From contig NC_034012.1 in assembly GCF_000346465.2 (NCBI RefSeq), forward strand, positions 3,187,134 through 3,251,133: 64,000 nucleotides of DNA, in the 5' to 3' direction. The position numbers and the translations under genes were made by a program. The notes under the pieces were generated by a model. The model had not been told where the DNA came from and ran no database searches. It saw only the letters and a program-made list of their open reading frames with translations. Positions 1 to 9,844 of the stretch are shown here, one piece after another (within the stretch, counting starts at the first letter, position 1; every line of letters starts with the position of its first letter). Source of the DNA: Prunus persica (lineage: Eukaryota > Streptophyta > Magnoliopsida > Rosales > Rosaceae).

Positions 1-796
1 TCCAGCCTTTTGGTTTTGCAATCAAAACCCAAGGGGTAAAGAGAGGGAGTGACACTTGTAACAATAATTAAGTTTTGATCATTTTTAGTAATTCTATAAA
101 TGGATGTATCTGCTTGAAAACCAGAAATTAAAAAAGGAATTCTTTTGTTACAATACATGAAACTTCACTCGAGAAATTGTGCACTTTTTTTTTCAGAGGA
201 TTTCCTTTCAACTTTGAAATTGTCTGACGCTTCTTTTCCTTCTTCTCCATCTGTTATTTTTCCCTCAAGTTTGTTACCGTGATACAATAACTAAAAAAGT
301 TCCTAAATGGACTACTAATTAATCTACATTGTTTAATGTTTTTGCTTAATTAAATTACGACTAATTGTGTGCCTAATATGCCCCAAAATTGCAATGGCAT
401 GACTGGCATCAAAGTTATAGAATAAATTAACAATAAAGTTGCCTACAAAGTCCCCCGCATGTGTGTGTGTGTGTTTTTCCCCCTTCTAAAAAATAGAAAA
501 ATGCTTACTTTATTCTCAGATTTTCTTACTCCATGATGTATAAGTTTCAATAGCATGTCACTAGCTAATATCTTTTATATTAATTCATGATCTTGTGATA
601 TATATATATATATAGCTAACATGGATATACATGTCTAAAGAAAACACTTAAGTGACCATGCCATTTGAGCTTGTGACAACACATAGATAGACCAGCTACG
701 AAACTCTTGTCAAACAATAAATTTGAACGGCTGATGAAGAAGAAAAATCTACTCAAATTCAAATTGACAACTTGTACAGCATTTTCATCTGTGAAG
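1..796. other. Intergenic, no gene seen
   Basis: AT-rich sequence with a short GT run near 461-474 and a short AT run near 599-614. This stretch lies downstream of the minus-strand MIR399 hairpin 1, so it may hold the rest of that primary transcript. I see no coding support on either strand. Confidence 0.5.
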
Positions 797-925
797 CAAA
801 GCTGCAGGAGAATTGCGGGGCAAATCTCCTTTGGCAGGATACAAGGAATGCATGGTGCCCAACACATGCATCTCATAATTGCTGCCTGCCACTAGAGAAT
901 TGCCCTGTAATGCAACTGCAGCAGC
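797..925 (-). ncRNA. MIR399: MIR399 precursor hairpin 1
   Basis: Precursor of miR399, the phosphate-starvation microRNA that silences PHO2/UBC24. On the minus strand the 3' arm holds the predicted mature 21-mer at 816-836: the family core TGCCAAAGGAGAT followed by TTGCCCCG. The 5' arm holds the star at about 887-907. The arms pair over about 38 nt with a central three-base mismatch (TAG opposite CTT) and an outer GCTGCAG clamp, inside the usual plant MIRNA limits. The minus strand is chosen because the unmutated core reads on that strand in all three hairpins and because a TATA box and a P1BS lie upstream only in that direction. Second and third hairpins follow at 2.8 and 5.9 kb. The family is certain; the exact cleavage ends are inferred. 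Confidence 0.9.
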
Positions 926-970
926 CAGCTTCTCAGCCACTTCTGAGTGATGCCGTGGTGGAGGCCAGTT

Positions 971-980
971 CTATTTATAC
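971..980 (-). promoter_or_regulatory. TATA box of MIR399 hairpin 1
   Basis: Reads GTATAAATAG on the minus strand, about 46 bp upstream of the hairpin base. The same element occurs at the same spacing before hairpins 2 and 3, which supports minus-strand transcription starting very close to the hairpin. Confidence 0.75.
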
Positions 981-992
981 TGTCCAAGATGA

Positions 993-1000
993 GCATATAC
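993..1000 (-). promoter_or_regulatory. P1BS (PHR1-binding site) of MIR399 hairpin 1
   Basis: GCATATAC fits the palindromic P1BS consensus GNATATNC bound by PHR1-type MYB-CC factors, which induce MIR399 under phosphate starvation. It lies just upstream of the TATA box. A similar element followed by GGAACAATGC occurs at the equivalent place before hairpin 3. Confidence 0.7.
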
Positions 1001-1026
1001 AATGGAACAATGCTCTTGACTCTTGA

Positions 1027-2310
1027 GTGATTCAGAGGCACGACGCTTTTAATTGCTTTATATCAGAACCACTAATTCCTCCTAATTACAAAAGTTCTAT
1101 ATGCTAAAAGGATTATGTTCCACAATTTGCTATGTATTAGAGGTTAGTAATTCAGAATTTAGATTAATTACTATAGGGTTGGTGGTGTTGCTTCGTGCCA
1201 TAAACCATGGGATATATCATGATTTTTTGGATTCCTTTTGGAGTATAATCTTGATTTAGCCTATTCAAAGTATGATTAGGACGGTTTTAATCTTTTATTT
1301 AAGTGCCTAAGTATTACGTCCCTACCTCAACCTGTAAGGTCATATTTATAAAGGGTAGCTTTCACACATAGAGCATCAAATTTGAAGTTTTCTGGCTCCA
1401 ATATAACAATGCTTTGATAAGGTTATCGACAACATAGAGAAAAGATGGAAAAAGAGAAAGAGAGACAGATTTTGATGGATGCTTTAATATGGAAGATCCA
1501 TATTCCATAGGCATCTTCTCTAAATCTTTTATCCCTTATGTACGTGTCAAGTTGCACTCTCCATTTCTCATGGCTGTCATCAACAACAGCCAGCAGATGG
1601 TCCCGAAACGGAAGTTAATTTTTGTGTGCAGAAACTCGAGGAAGCACGCACATATGATCATATATGATCACATACGGTCACATATATATAAAATTGATAT
1701 TGACCACTCAAGCACTCACATGTATGATGTATGTACTAAGATGTCACCCCTCCATCTGTAACATTTACAAGTATGATTTCTGTACATGAAATCCAACATG
1801 TGCAAGATGGTCCAAACTCTTGGTGCAGAACAAGACAAAACAGAGGAACCATAGAAGAACAAGTTGAAAGGTTTGCAGCCGTACTGACAAAACTCAACTT
1901 AAATTAACATTAGAAACTAAACCTAGAAGTTAAACGAGTTTAAAGGTGCTGTCAGCAGTAGTAGCATTGTAGCATGGTGCTTGATTTTTTTGTTCAACTG
2001 CTTTGAATTGAACTCCAAAAGAGTTTATTTACAATTTACATGTCTTGAGTATGGTGGTATCATAAATTTTCTTCTATCATATTTCTAATTTTACTATAAT
2101 AAGACGGTACGAGTTTATATCTTATTTGGAGAACAAACATTGACATGCATTGAAAGCACAGAAAAATCCTTTGAGCTGCATTTCTGTGTTTAAATATAGA
2201 TACAAACATTGATATAATGTGTTCTCTCTAAGTTTTCTCCAGTCTAAATGTGTTTTAATATATATATACAAAGCTTCTTTACATAAATTCAAAATGTTAT
2301 TCCAGTAGCA
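1027..2310. other. Intergenic, no gene seen
   Basis: AT-rich spacer between MIR399 hairpins 1 and 2. It holds the distal upstream region of hairpin 1 and whatever 3' tail the hairpin 2 transcript has. Short open frames have no family resemblance I can recognise. Confidence 0.45.
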
Positions 2311-2313
2311 TAA

Positions 2314-2439
2314 CTAGGCCATGTACGCTTTGCTACTCAACATGGAGCCACCAGCCACCCGAAGATCCTGATGTCCAATAATCACAGCTTCACCTTGAAG
2401 AGCCAAAGCTGCAATGATCCAGTAACCTGTGGCAAATAC
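2314..2439 (-). other. Coding-like open stretch, possible gene relic or exon
   Basis: On the minus strand an AG acceptor (GATTACAG) is followed by 41 open codons and a TAG stop. The translation includes GYWIIAALALQGEAVIIGHQ, a non-random, protein-like composition. I do not recognise a family and see no start codon or partner exon. It lies about 400 bp downstream of MIR399 hairpin 2 on the same strand, so it could be a gene relic or part of the primary microRNA transcript. Confidence 0.25.
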
Positions 2440-2817
2440 CTGTAATCACATGTACCAGCCGTTAGCATATATCCTAAAGAATAGTCCAAAAATTTCCAAT
2501 AAACTGATTCCTTCTGGAGGATCTAAACAACGTGCCCTGTCCGTCTGTCTGCCAAAATATCTGCAAAGTTGTACTTTCAAGAAATATTACATACTAGAAG
2601 AAATGAATGTGTCTTGGTTGGAAATTAAGCAGAGATGAATTTGACAGTATAGCATTCAAAATCAAAAGTGAGCAATCTATACTAAAGAAACCACATGCAA
2701 TTAACAACGAGTTCAAACTGAAGTAACAGAACTGGCAATGTGTGAGCTGGTTTCTATTCTTGTTTGAGTAAGAATTTACGAGCATTAGGAGCTGTATGGT
2801 AAATGCGTGCAAATAGA

Positions 2818-2952
2818 AACTGCGGTAGAATTGCTGAGCAGATCTCCTTTGGCAGACTGCTAGCCTTCCTCTCATTAGATTAGGCCACAGTGAATGCATG
2901 TAGATAGATACAGTTTGCCAAAAGGAGGCTGCTCGGTAATTCTCCTGCAGTG
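2818..2952 (-). ncRNA. MIR399: MIR399 precursor hairpin 2
   Basis: Second miR399 precursor. On the minus strand the mature arm is at 2834-2854: core TGCCAAAGGAGAT followed by CTGCTCAG. The star arm is at about 2916-2936. The arms pair over about 41 nt, from an ACTGC/GCAGT clamp at the base through AGAATT and GAGCAG blocks, with small bulges. Its 3' half differs from hairpins 1 and 3, so target preference may differ slightly. The star arm is itself miR399-like on the plus strand (TTTGCCAAAAGGAGGC). The TATA box is conserved, but the PHR1 site seen in the other copies is degraded. Confidence 0.9.
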
Positions 2953-2989
2953 CATCAGAGCTGTGGTGTTATAATGACCAGAGGCCATG

Positions 2990-3000
2990 GTATTTATACA
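2990..3000 (-). promoter_or_regulatory. TATA box of MIR399 hairpin 2
   Basis: Minus strand TGTATAAATAC, about 40 bp upstream of the hairpin base, matching the position of the TATA box before hairpin 1. A conserved GAGGCCA block lies between TATA and hairpin in both copies. At the place of the P1BS this copy has GTATGCTC (near 3036-3045), which no longer fits GNATATNC. Confidence 0.7.
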
Positions 3001-3273
3001 TGGAAATTCATGTAAGGCAGTACATCAAGAGGTCAGGTATGCTCAAAGAACAATACCTTCAAGGCGCGCACCAACTTTATTCCCTTATCCGCAATGCATA
3101 TGTACTAATCATATCATCATGAGTAGAAATTAGATGTAATGTATTCATTTATCTGTCATAATATTATATATAATCTGGTTCTAAGACAGTGGTCCAAATT
3201 ATATACTTGTCCATCAACATAACGCATCGATACGAATATATTATATATATATATATATATAGGGGGCGGATCC

Positions 3274-3660
3274 GTGGCACTATGTTTTTGACACAAGTTT
3301 TGACATAAATTTTCAACCATTCGATTAGAAAGGATTGAATGGTTGAGATTATGTTTCATTAATTACTTAAATTAAATCTCTAATGCCAAGTAAATTTCAT
3401 TTTCATTTATTAGTTATGATAATCCCGAAAATCACTCATTATCTTTCCCCCTTTTGTTTTCTTATAATTTTCTCTCTTTTCAATTAATATCTAGCCAAAC
3501 CTCACCATTACCTTCCCCTTGCCATTGTCATCTACACCAACCAAGCATTCTCCTACGACATAGAAAATCTGCCTCAAGCTACCAATATTGAAGAGAAAAT
3601 AGAATTTTAATATTTAAAAGAAAAAGCCCAGATTTGTTGCAATATTTCTTCTCGGCGGTC

Positions 3661-3692
<32 letters not shown>

Positions 3693-4180
3693 ATATATAT
3701 ATATATATTTTTTTTTTCTAACATCTTTAATGGCTTACAAGATTTAACATTAAAATATATATGGCAAAAGACAATTTGCTTGCAGTTCATTGTGTGTGGG
3801 TGGGTGGGGTGTTATCCCCAAGCCTTTTCTTCAAGATCCATGAATAACTGTAACAACCCAAAAAATAAGCAGTAAAAAATGGCAAAAAACAAAGTTAGGG
3901 ATGGAGAAGAAAAAGAATCAGAAACCTGTAAAGCTTTAGAAGAAAGAGGCGGAGGATGGGAAAGTCATTAACTGAAGAATTCTAGAGGATAGAGATGGAC
4001 GAAATAGGAAGATTTGATAAAACATTGATTGAGGATAGAGAAATAAGAAAGAGAAAGTCAATTAATAATTATTTTCAACATTTTTTTTCTTAAAAAATAT
4101 ATAATTAGTTTAGTTCATCTTAGCCATTCAATCCATTTCAATCTGATGGTTGAAAACTTGTGTCAAAAATATAGTGCCAC
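3274..4180. mobile_element. MULE/MITE-type DNA element with long terminal inverted repeats
   Basis: About 907 bp bounded by GTGGCACTAT at the left end and ATAGTGCCAC at the right. The inverted repeats run 63-75 bp, through GACACAAGTTTT, CAACCAT and GGATTGAATGG. The left arm carries an extra 12 bp (GACATAAATTTT), a near copy of the adjacent GACACAAGTTTT. The interior has no transposase and contains a CT/AT microsatellite near 3659-3710. Flanking target duplication is obscured by AT repeats. It sits between MIR399 hairpins 2 and 3. The class is inferred from TIR length only. Confidence 0.65.
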
Positions 4181-5138
4181 GAATATATATATGTGTGTGT
4201 GTGTGTGGTCATTCTATTAACATACTTGTCCATCCTTTGAAAAAACTTATCAACAGAACACATCGATCCAAATATATATGTGGTCATTCTATTAACATCA
4301 GAAATGGTTTTCTTTTGCCTAAAAAAAATCACAAATAGAATGTGGATAAAAGAAGATAATGTACGTACAATAATATAGCTCAAAAAGGAATATATCCATC
4401 CTATTTTCCCATGGTGGGGAATGGCTCAGCTCCTATAGACGACATGCGGGTAGCGTTCTTTACTTACCTACAATTAATATAAGGACTCAGAAATTCATAG
4501 CATAAAATGAAAATTGGTGAAGAAAGAAAATGTACCCTTATATCATCTAAGACCTCACAAACTGGACAGACTGCAGGCAATATGTACGGGATCCATGTTT
4601 GCAACATTTTGTATTCTTTTTCTTGTCAAATGTGGACTGTTTCGTATACTCACACATGCATGCAGTGCAGATTATAGGATGAACCATGCATTGATGGATT
4701 GAAAGGACATGAGCTTATATATAGAATATTTCTTTTAAAAGAATGTACAAAATCACCCACACTTTCAATATAATAAACGAAAAAATATTATCAGAACATG
4801 AAATCTTGCATTTTAGTTCCACAAATGGATCATTATAATTTGTTGCTTGGAGCTGTGATTCTAAATAATGGACTGATGCAACTTTATTGTTGGTTTTTAA
4901 TGATGAACTGCAGATTATTTTCAAAACCAATCTAATATTAATGTACAACTTTCACATGCATGAGGTACAATCATCGTATCCGTTTGCTGCTAGAAAATTT
5001 ACATGGCAGAAATGGCCATTTACAAGTCTATGATTTTGATACTGTTGACTAAAGATGGCATAGCCTTTCTTCTTGGAAGGAGTAACTGTTGTCTCTTGGG
5101 CATATGCTGATGATGTCCTCAAGTACTGATATCACAAA
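4181..5138. other. Intergenic with short direct repeats
   Basis: GTGGTCATTCTATTAACAT occurs twice, starting near 4206 and 4281. A block near 4221-4283 (ACTTGTCCATC to the AT run) resembles the left flank of the MULE-like element near 3200-3250, so the element appears inserted in, or associated with, a local duplication. No gene seen. Confidence 0.4.
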
Positions 5139-5225
5139 TTTCAAGTTTGAAGGAACTTCAGCCAACTCATGACATGCAATATATTCAAGTTTGAAGGAGC
5201 TTCAGCCAACCCATGGAATGCAATT
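5139..5225. repeat. Two-copy tandem repeat, 44 bp period
   Basis: TTCAAGTTTGAAGGA followed by CTTCAGCCAAC appears twice, 44 bp apart, with a few differences. Read on the minus strand the surrounding 5050-5290 region has open, protein-like frames (for example KSELAEKRVRFESQS) interrupted by stops, so it may be an old gene fragment. No family recognised. Confidence 0.5.
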
Positions 5226-5698
5226 GTCCTGCTTTGAGATTCAAACCGCACACGCTTCTCTGCCAGTTCACTTTTCTTGTTGTACCGCTCCAGAAACACA
5301 GATCATCACTGAAAATTACTGAATAACCAACTAGATTTTGATGGGCATCAAGTAAAATTATCTGAGATTAAATTGCATACCAAAAGGCACTAACTTGTGA
5401 TCATATATATAGTTTCCAGAAAATATCTCTATTAATTATGAGTTACTCAATGGAAGGCTTCAACTATACTGTTGACATACTCAAGATTTGCAAATAAAAA
5501 AAAAGTTTGTTGGAAATGTGGCTTAAATCTGTTGGAGAATCTTGAAAACTTGAGAAAGAAAATCATGCATAATACATGGTAGAACTAATATGAGGGCACA
5601 GAGCTATGCATTATGCCCGCATTAGCCATGCTTGGATTGGATCATGCAAGTGGTAACAAAGCCAAATTAAGACTGTAGATGTCATTTACACTAACCCT

Positions 5699-5700
<2 letters not shown>

Positions 5701-5748
<48 letters not shown>
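5701..5748. repeat. (AT)n microsatellite
   Basis: About 24 uninterrupted AT units, located about 140 bp downstream of the MIR399 hairpin 3 base. Likely length-polymorphic. Confidence 0.95.
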
Positions 5749-5750
<2 letters not shown>

Positions 5751-5887
5751 AACTGCCAACTCCAGTGGAAAAATAAAATCTGTCAGAATAATGGATTTAA
5801 AAGAAGAAGAAGAAAAAAACACTAACTAAAATTGACCAATTGTGATTTCACTGGCACCGCCTTGTTCCCTAAGCAAGCAAAAGACCA

Positions 5888-6041
5888 GTGCAGAAGAATT
5901 GCCGAGCAAATCTCCTTTGGCATAAAGCACACTACAAGAATAATGCAAGGGTTTGCTCACTGAGGCTCAGCCCGAAGCATTTATAATTATAAGTGGCCAC
6001 ATGCCAGAGGAGACTTTGCCCTGTAATTGATCTAACTGCAC
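5888..6041 (-). ncRNA. MIR399: MIR399 precursor hairpin 3
   Basis: Third miR399 precursor. On the minus strand the mature arm is at 5902-5922: core TGCCAAAGGAGAT followed by TTGCTCGG. The star arm is at about 6002-6023 and carries TCTCCTCTGGCAT. The arms pair from a GTGCAG/CTGCAC clamp with a few bulges, and the loop is longer than in copies 1 and 2 (about 80 nt between arms). Its promoter keeps both the TATA-like box and a perfect PHR1 site. Identity is certain from the mature arm; the processing ends are inferred. Confidence 0.9.
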
Positions 6042-6082
6042 AACCAAAGTTGAAAGTTGCAGAGAGATGCACCGGAGAGACC

Positions 6083-6093
6083 CTTATTTATGC
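6083..6093 (-). promoter_or_regulatory. TATA-like box of MIR399 hairpin 3
   Basis: Minus strand GCATAAATAAG, about 42 bp upstream of the hairpin base, equivalent in position to the TATA boxes of hairpins 1 and 2. The first base of the core has changed (CATAAATA instead of TATAAATA). Confidence 0.6.
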
Positions 6094-6106
6094 TAACCCA
6101 GATGAA

Positions 6107-6114
6107 GCATATCC
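6107..6114 (-). promoter_or_regulatory. P1BS (PHR1-binding site) of MIR399 hairpin 3
   Basis: GCATATCC fits GNATATNC, just upstream of the TATA-like box. The flanking AAGGAACAATGC further upstream resembles hairpin 1 (ATGGAACAATGC), consistent with duplicated promoters. Confidence 0.7.
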
Positions 6115-6633
6115 TAAGGATCCTAAGGAACAATGCTTTCGTTTGTGTGTTGAAAAGTACAACTTTATTCATAAATCCCGTCCCACTTTTTCATGGTAAA
6201 AAAAACTTTAGCTGGACAGACTTCCTCATGAAGATGATTTTAAAAGAATGTGACTGTAATTAATCAGCTTCTCAGTGCTAATCAGTACCATAAATGAGAA
6301 ATTAATTCTCTAATTCGTTGTTGACTCGGGTTCTTGCTTAATTACATCAACAAATGAGTCACTGTGGTTTAACAAACATGCAGTTTCACTAGCTTGCTAG
6401 GACGTGAAACAATATAAGCCAGTCATTGTTGAAAATCTTGAAAAGAAAATATGGAAAACATTCTAAATATATAAGAAGGAAGATTCAGAGCATGTTCTCA
6501 ATCTATCTTTTTCTTCTACTTGGTAATGTCACCTTCATTGCTTTCAGGACCAGCCAAATCGACCTAAGAAAAGTTGATTTTGTTCGAGAAAAAACTCGAG
6601 GCTGTATTCACGAATTAAACTCATGTGATGGAT

Positions 6634-6666
<33 letters not shown>

Positions 6667-6862
6667 CGTTCTATTATTTATTTGCAGCAACATACTGATT
6701 CTTTTATTTTTATTGTCCGTAAAATTATATTATCATCACCAAGATCACACTCTTGGGAATTCAGACGATTACCCTAAAACCTTTATTTTGAGAGTTGCAT
6801 TTAATTTCAGGACAAATCTATTAGCTAGGAAGTTTATACTCCTCAACATGTATGAGTTTTTA
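6115..6862. other. Intergenic, no gene seen
   Basis: Region upstream of MIR399 hairpin 3 on its strand. It contains an AT microsatellite near 6642-6666 and nothing recognisably coding. Further promoter elements of the microRNA cluster could lie here. Confidence 0.4.
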
Positions 6863-8089
6863 GAGCTATTCCACCGCAAGGGTTTAGCCCAGGAAGCTCC
6901 AGCGCGGAAGACCTAGCCTGGGCAAGGCGTGGGACCCACGAGCATGGGCAAGCCCACGGGGAGATCTGGCTTGTCCTATTGCCTTTGGGCAGCTGACGTT
7001 AGCGTTGACACCAATATTGCATCAGCGCTGCCAGAAACCAACGGCTACAAGCCACGTGGCTTCTCCTGAAGGCTCCGATCTGAAAATCTCATCCAATCCA
7101 ACAGCTACCCATTTTTTGGCTTAAAAAATATCAAGAAATTATGGAAATTTTTTCATAAATACATACCAATATTATTCACTTTCCACCCCAAATCTTCATA
7201 CAAATTCTTCTCCTTCCAATATTTTTCACTTTCCACACCAAATTTTCTACTACTAAATTTCATTTGTGTAAAAATACAAATGGCCTCTTCCATCGAAGCC
7301 AGAGGCTCATGGACAAACATTCGAAGTGGTCAAAATCTTGGTGACAAGGTAAAAAAAATTTAATTTTTGTTTTATTCAATTTAATGTCATTTTGTTTGAT
7401 ATTTTCTTGCATTTCTAATTTCATTTTTTAATAGATTATTCAAGGCAAAACAAAAAAAAAATAAAAACCATTACACATGACTCTCCTCCAGTGAACAATG
7501 CCCACAGTCAGTTCCCGTGGTGTGTTTCGTATCGGAAATAATGACACTATTACGTCTTTCGAAGGAAAATACTCCCCCCACGTCTTGATCCGATGGAGCC
7601 GCCTACGCCAATGATTGAGTCGTTCTTGTACACGATTATGTCGGACTATGAGGACCGTGAGTATTTCAATTGTATGATGAGTGAGTAGGTATTTCAATTG
7701 TATGATGAGTGAGATGTGAATCTTATAATAAATATGGACACGTGGCAAACGAAAATCTTATTCGAAAATTTTATCTGAAATTTGAGATGTGAATTTTATA
7801 ATAAATATGGACACGTGACAACTAAAAATCTTATCCTAAAATTTTATTCGAAAATCTTATCTAAAATTTGAGATGAGAATTTTATAATAAATAGTGACAC
7901 ATGGCAACCAAAAATCTTACCAAAATTAATCATTTAAATATAAAAAATAAATAAAAAATAAATTAAAGTAAATAGTAATTGCCATTGCCCTTGCCCATAG
8001 AGGTGGAAACAAAATTGCAAGGGCTGTCACTATTTATGTGAATAGTGACAGCCATTGCCTTGCCCTTGCCCATAAAGGTGGAAATGCTC
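6863..8089. mobile_element. PIF/Harbinger-like non-autonomous DNA transposon
   Basis: About 1.23 kb bounded by imperfect terminal inverted repeats (GAGCTATTCCACC at the left, GGTGGAAATGCTC at the right) and flanked on both sides by TTA, the 3 bp target duplication typical of PIF/Harbinger elements. The right subterminal block (TTGCCCTTGCCCATA then AGGTGGAAA) is duplicated near 7985-8010. The interior has no intact transposase; a short open frame starting at 7280 (MASSIEARGSWTN) is unassigned. Three degenerate copies of a roughly 75 bp AT-rich motif containing GACACGTGGCAA occur at 7700-7920. Confidence 0.75.
8022..8053. repeat. Inverted repeat inside the PIF-like element
   Basis: GGCTGTCACTATT and AATAGTGACAGCC flank a 6 nt spacer, forming a 13 bp perfect stem between the two copies of the right subterminal repeat. 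Confidence 0.8.
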
Positions 8090-8285
8090 TTAGAGTTATA
8101 TAGTTTTGACAGAAAAAGTCATGATTTTAGAAAGCTGCAGCAAGATATGCCCCAGAACTCAAGTATATCCTTTAAGACAAGACAATACCTTATGAACTGG
8201 AGTAAGATGAAAGCTAAAGGAGCATATATGTTTGTGTTCTCAATGTCAATATATTCTTAATGTTTTTTTTTTCAACTCTCATAAT

Positions 8286-9345
8286 ATTCTATTCGAAATA
8301 AGGGGGGATCCATAAAGGGGTAAGAGGGGTCAATTGACCCCTGTAAGCCCAGAATCCACCATTGGAGGCGAAGATGTTGACTCCTTCAAATTGTCCACAA
8401 ACTGTTTGATGGAATGCTCCAAAGGGCACAGCACAACAGGCAGATTACTTTACTTCCACTTTCAACATTTAAGTAAATGTCTTTGTCCTTTTACTTTCAT
8501 TTATTTTTATATTACTCCAGTTACTTAAGTTTACAATGTAAATAAGGAAGTACCCCCCATTTGGATTCAAATAAAAATACTAGAAAATCAAATTCCTACC
8601 AAATCAAAATATGAAAATTTGGTTTTAGTGCAAAATACTATTTGGGCTAAAAATGATGGCTCATTAAGTCAATACATACTAAAATCCCATAAAATCAAGT
8701 TTTCTTATTTGATGTGTAAGGAATAAAAACCGCCAAAAATTATCTTGAGAAAATCATTATTCAAAAAACTATTTTTCATACTTAGCCAATAATTTTTCAT
8801 GTATGATATAAATGCATGAAGGGACCTGAGGTCAATCTATAAAGAATTTTACATGAATAACCTAACTCTTACGTATTAAAGAAATATTTGCTTGAATAAG
8901 CTCCCCCTAAGACAGTACTAATAAGGGTCCAAAGTTTGAGAGTTAGAACCCAAAAGAAATGCAGATAAAGCCCAAAATCAAAACGATGAGGACCTCAAAA
9001 ATGACGTAAATACCCTAAAATGAGCAGGATTGCGCTAATGTATGCCAGTTCTTATGTCGAATAGGACGAGACGCCTTAGGAGGCGAAGAGGAGTGCGCTA
9101 ATTTTTTGGTTTATTATCACATTCTTAGAGATATTTCTAGTGTATTGCAATGTGTATCTATTTTTTGAAGTTGATGCAATTCTCTTTGATAATGAACATG
9201 AGTATTTTGTATAGCTTTACCTATTAACTATGAATTAGAGTATTATCGTTTCATTTCGATGGGTCTATTTTGTATATAAATTTTTTTTACTTTTTACACG
9301 TTGACCCCTAAAATAAAAATTCCTAAATCCGCCACTGGTTCGAAA
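8286..9345. mobile_element. Possible old transposon relic
   Basis: The ends resemble each other in opposite orientation: GGATCCATAAAGGGGT with GGGGTCAATTGACCCC on the left, and GTTGACCCCTAAAA with AAATCCGCCACTGG on the right. The right part (9100-9300) has the AT-rich look of a hAT-type 3' end. No transposase frame survives. Assignment is tentative. Confidence 0.35.
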
Positions 9346-9797
9346 CCTAATCTCTGTTAGCTGAGCTTCTTTTCTTGGTAAAGAAATTAAGTAGAGGGAG
9401 GATATACAAAAGTAGAAAATGATATCATATTATATGCGGAAGTTTGACACTATCATTGACAATTGTTTTGTTCTTTTTGCATCCCATTATTTCAACATAA
9501 TGCTTTTTTTCGGTTGCTGGATAGTACTTATTAGATGCAAATAAAATAACTCAATAACCTGATTAATGCCATTAATCCAATCTTCAGCTTGTTGGACGGT
9601 CCCAAGCAAATATTGAGTGGGCCTTTGATTGAGCTCTGGGCACTTTGAATTACCCAATTGCCACAAGTCCAATGGACTGTTAATAAAGTTGGCCCACATA
9701 GAAAAACTCAAGCTCTCAACTCCCCAAAAGCCCAAATATGAATAAATTGTTTAACGGAGGCTCTGTATAGGTTAATGCTCTTAGATGAGGCTCTATC

Positions 9798-9844
9798 TCT
9801 TAATTGTTGGATCAAATTGGTTAATTTTGATCCAACAATTAAGA
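9798..9844. repeat. Perfect 19 bp palindromic hairpin
   Basis: The stem TCTTAATTGTTGGATCAAA (9798-9816) has its exact reverse complement at 9826-9844, separated by 9 nt. No flanking arms extend it. The GTTGGATC core is common in plant MITE remnants, so a mobile origin is likely. Confidence 0.85.

Noticed and set aside
797..6041. Plus-strand orientation for the MIR399 hairpins
   Set aside because: The conserved, unmutated mature core reads only on the minus strand, and TATA boxes and P1BS lie upstream in that direction; the plus-strand possibility is kept only as a finding.
7280..7350. Start of a protein gene (MASSIEARGSWTNIRSG) inside the PIF-like element
   Set aside because: The frame ends quickly, no exon continues it and it lies wholly inside the transposon.
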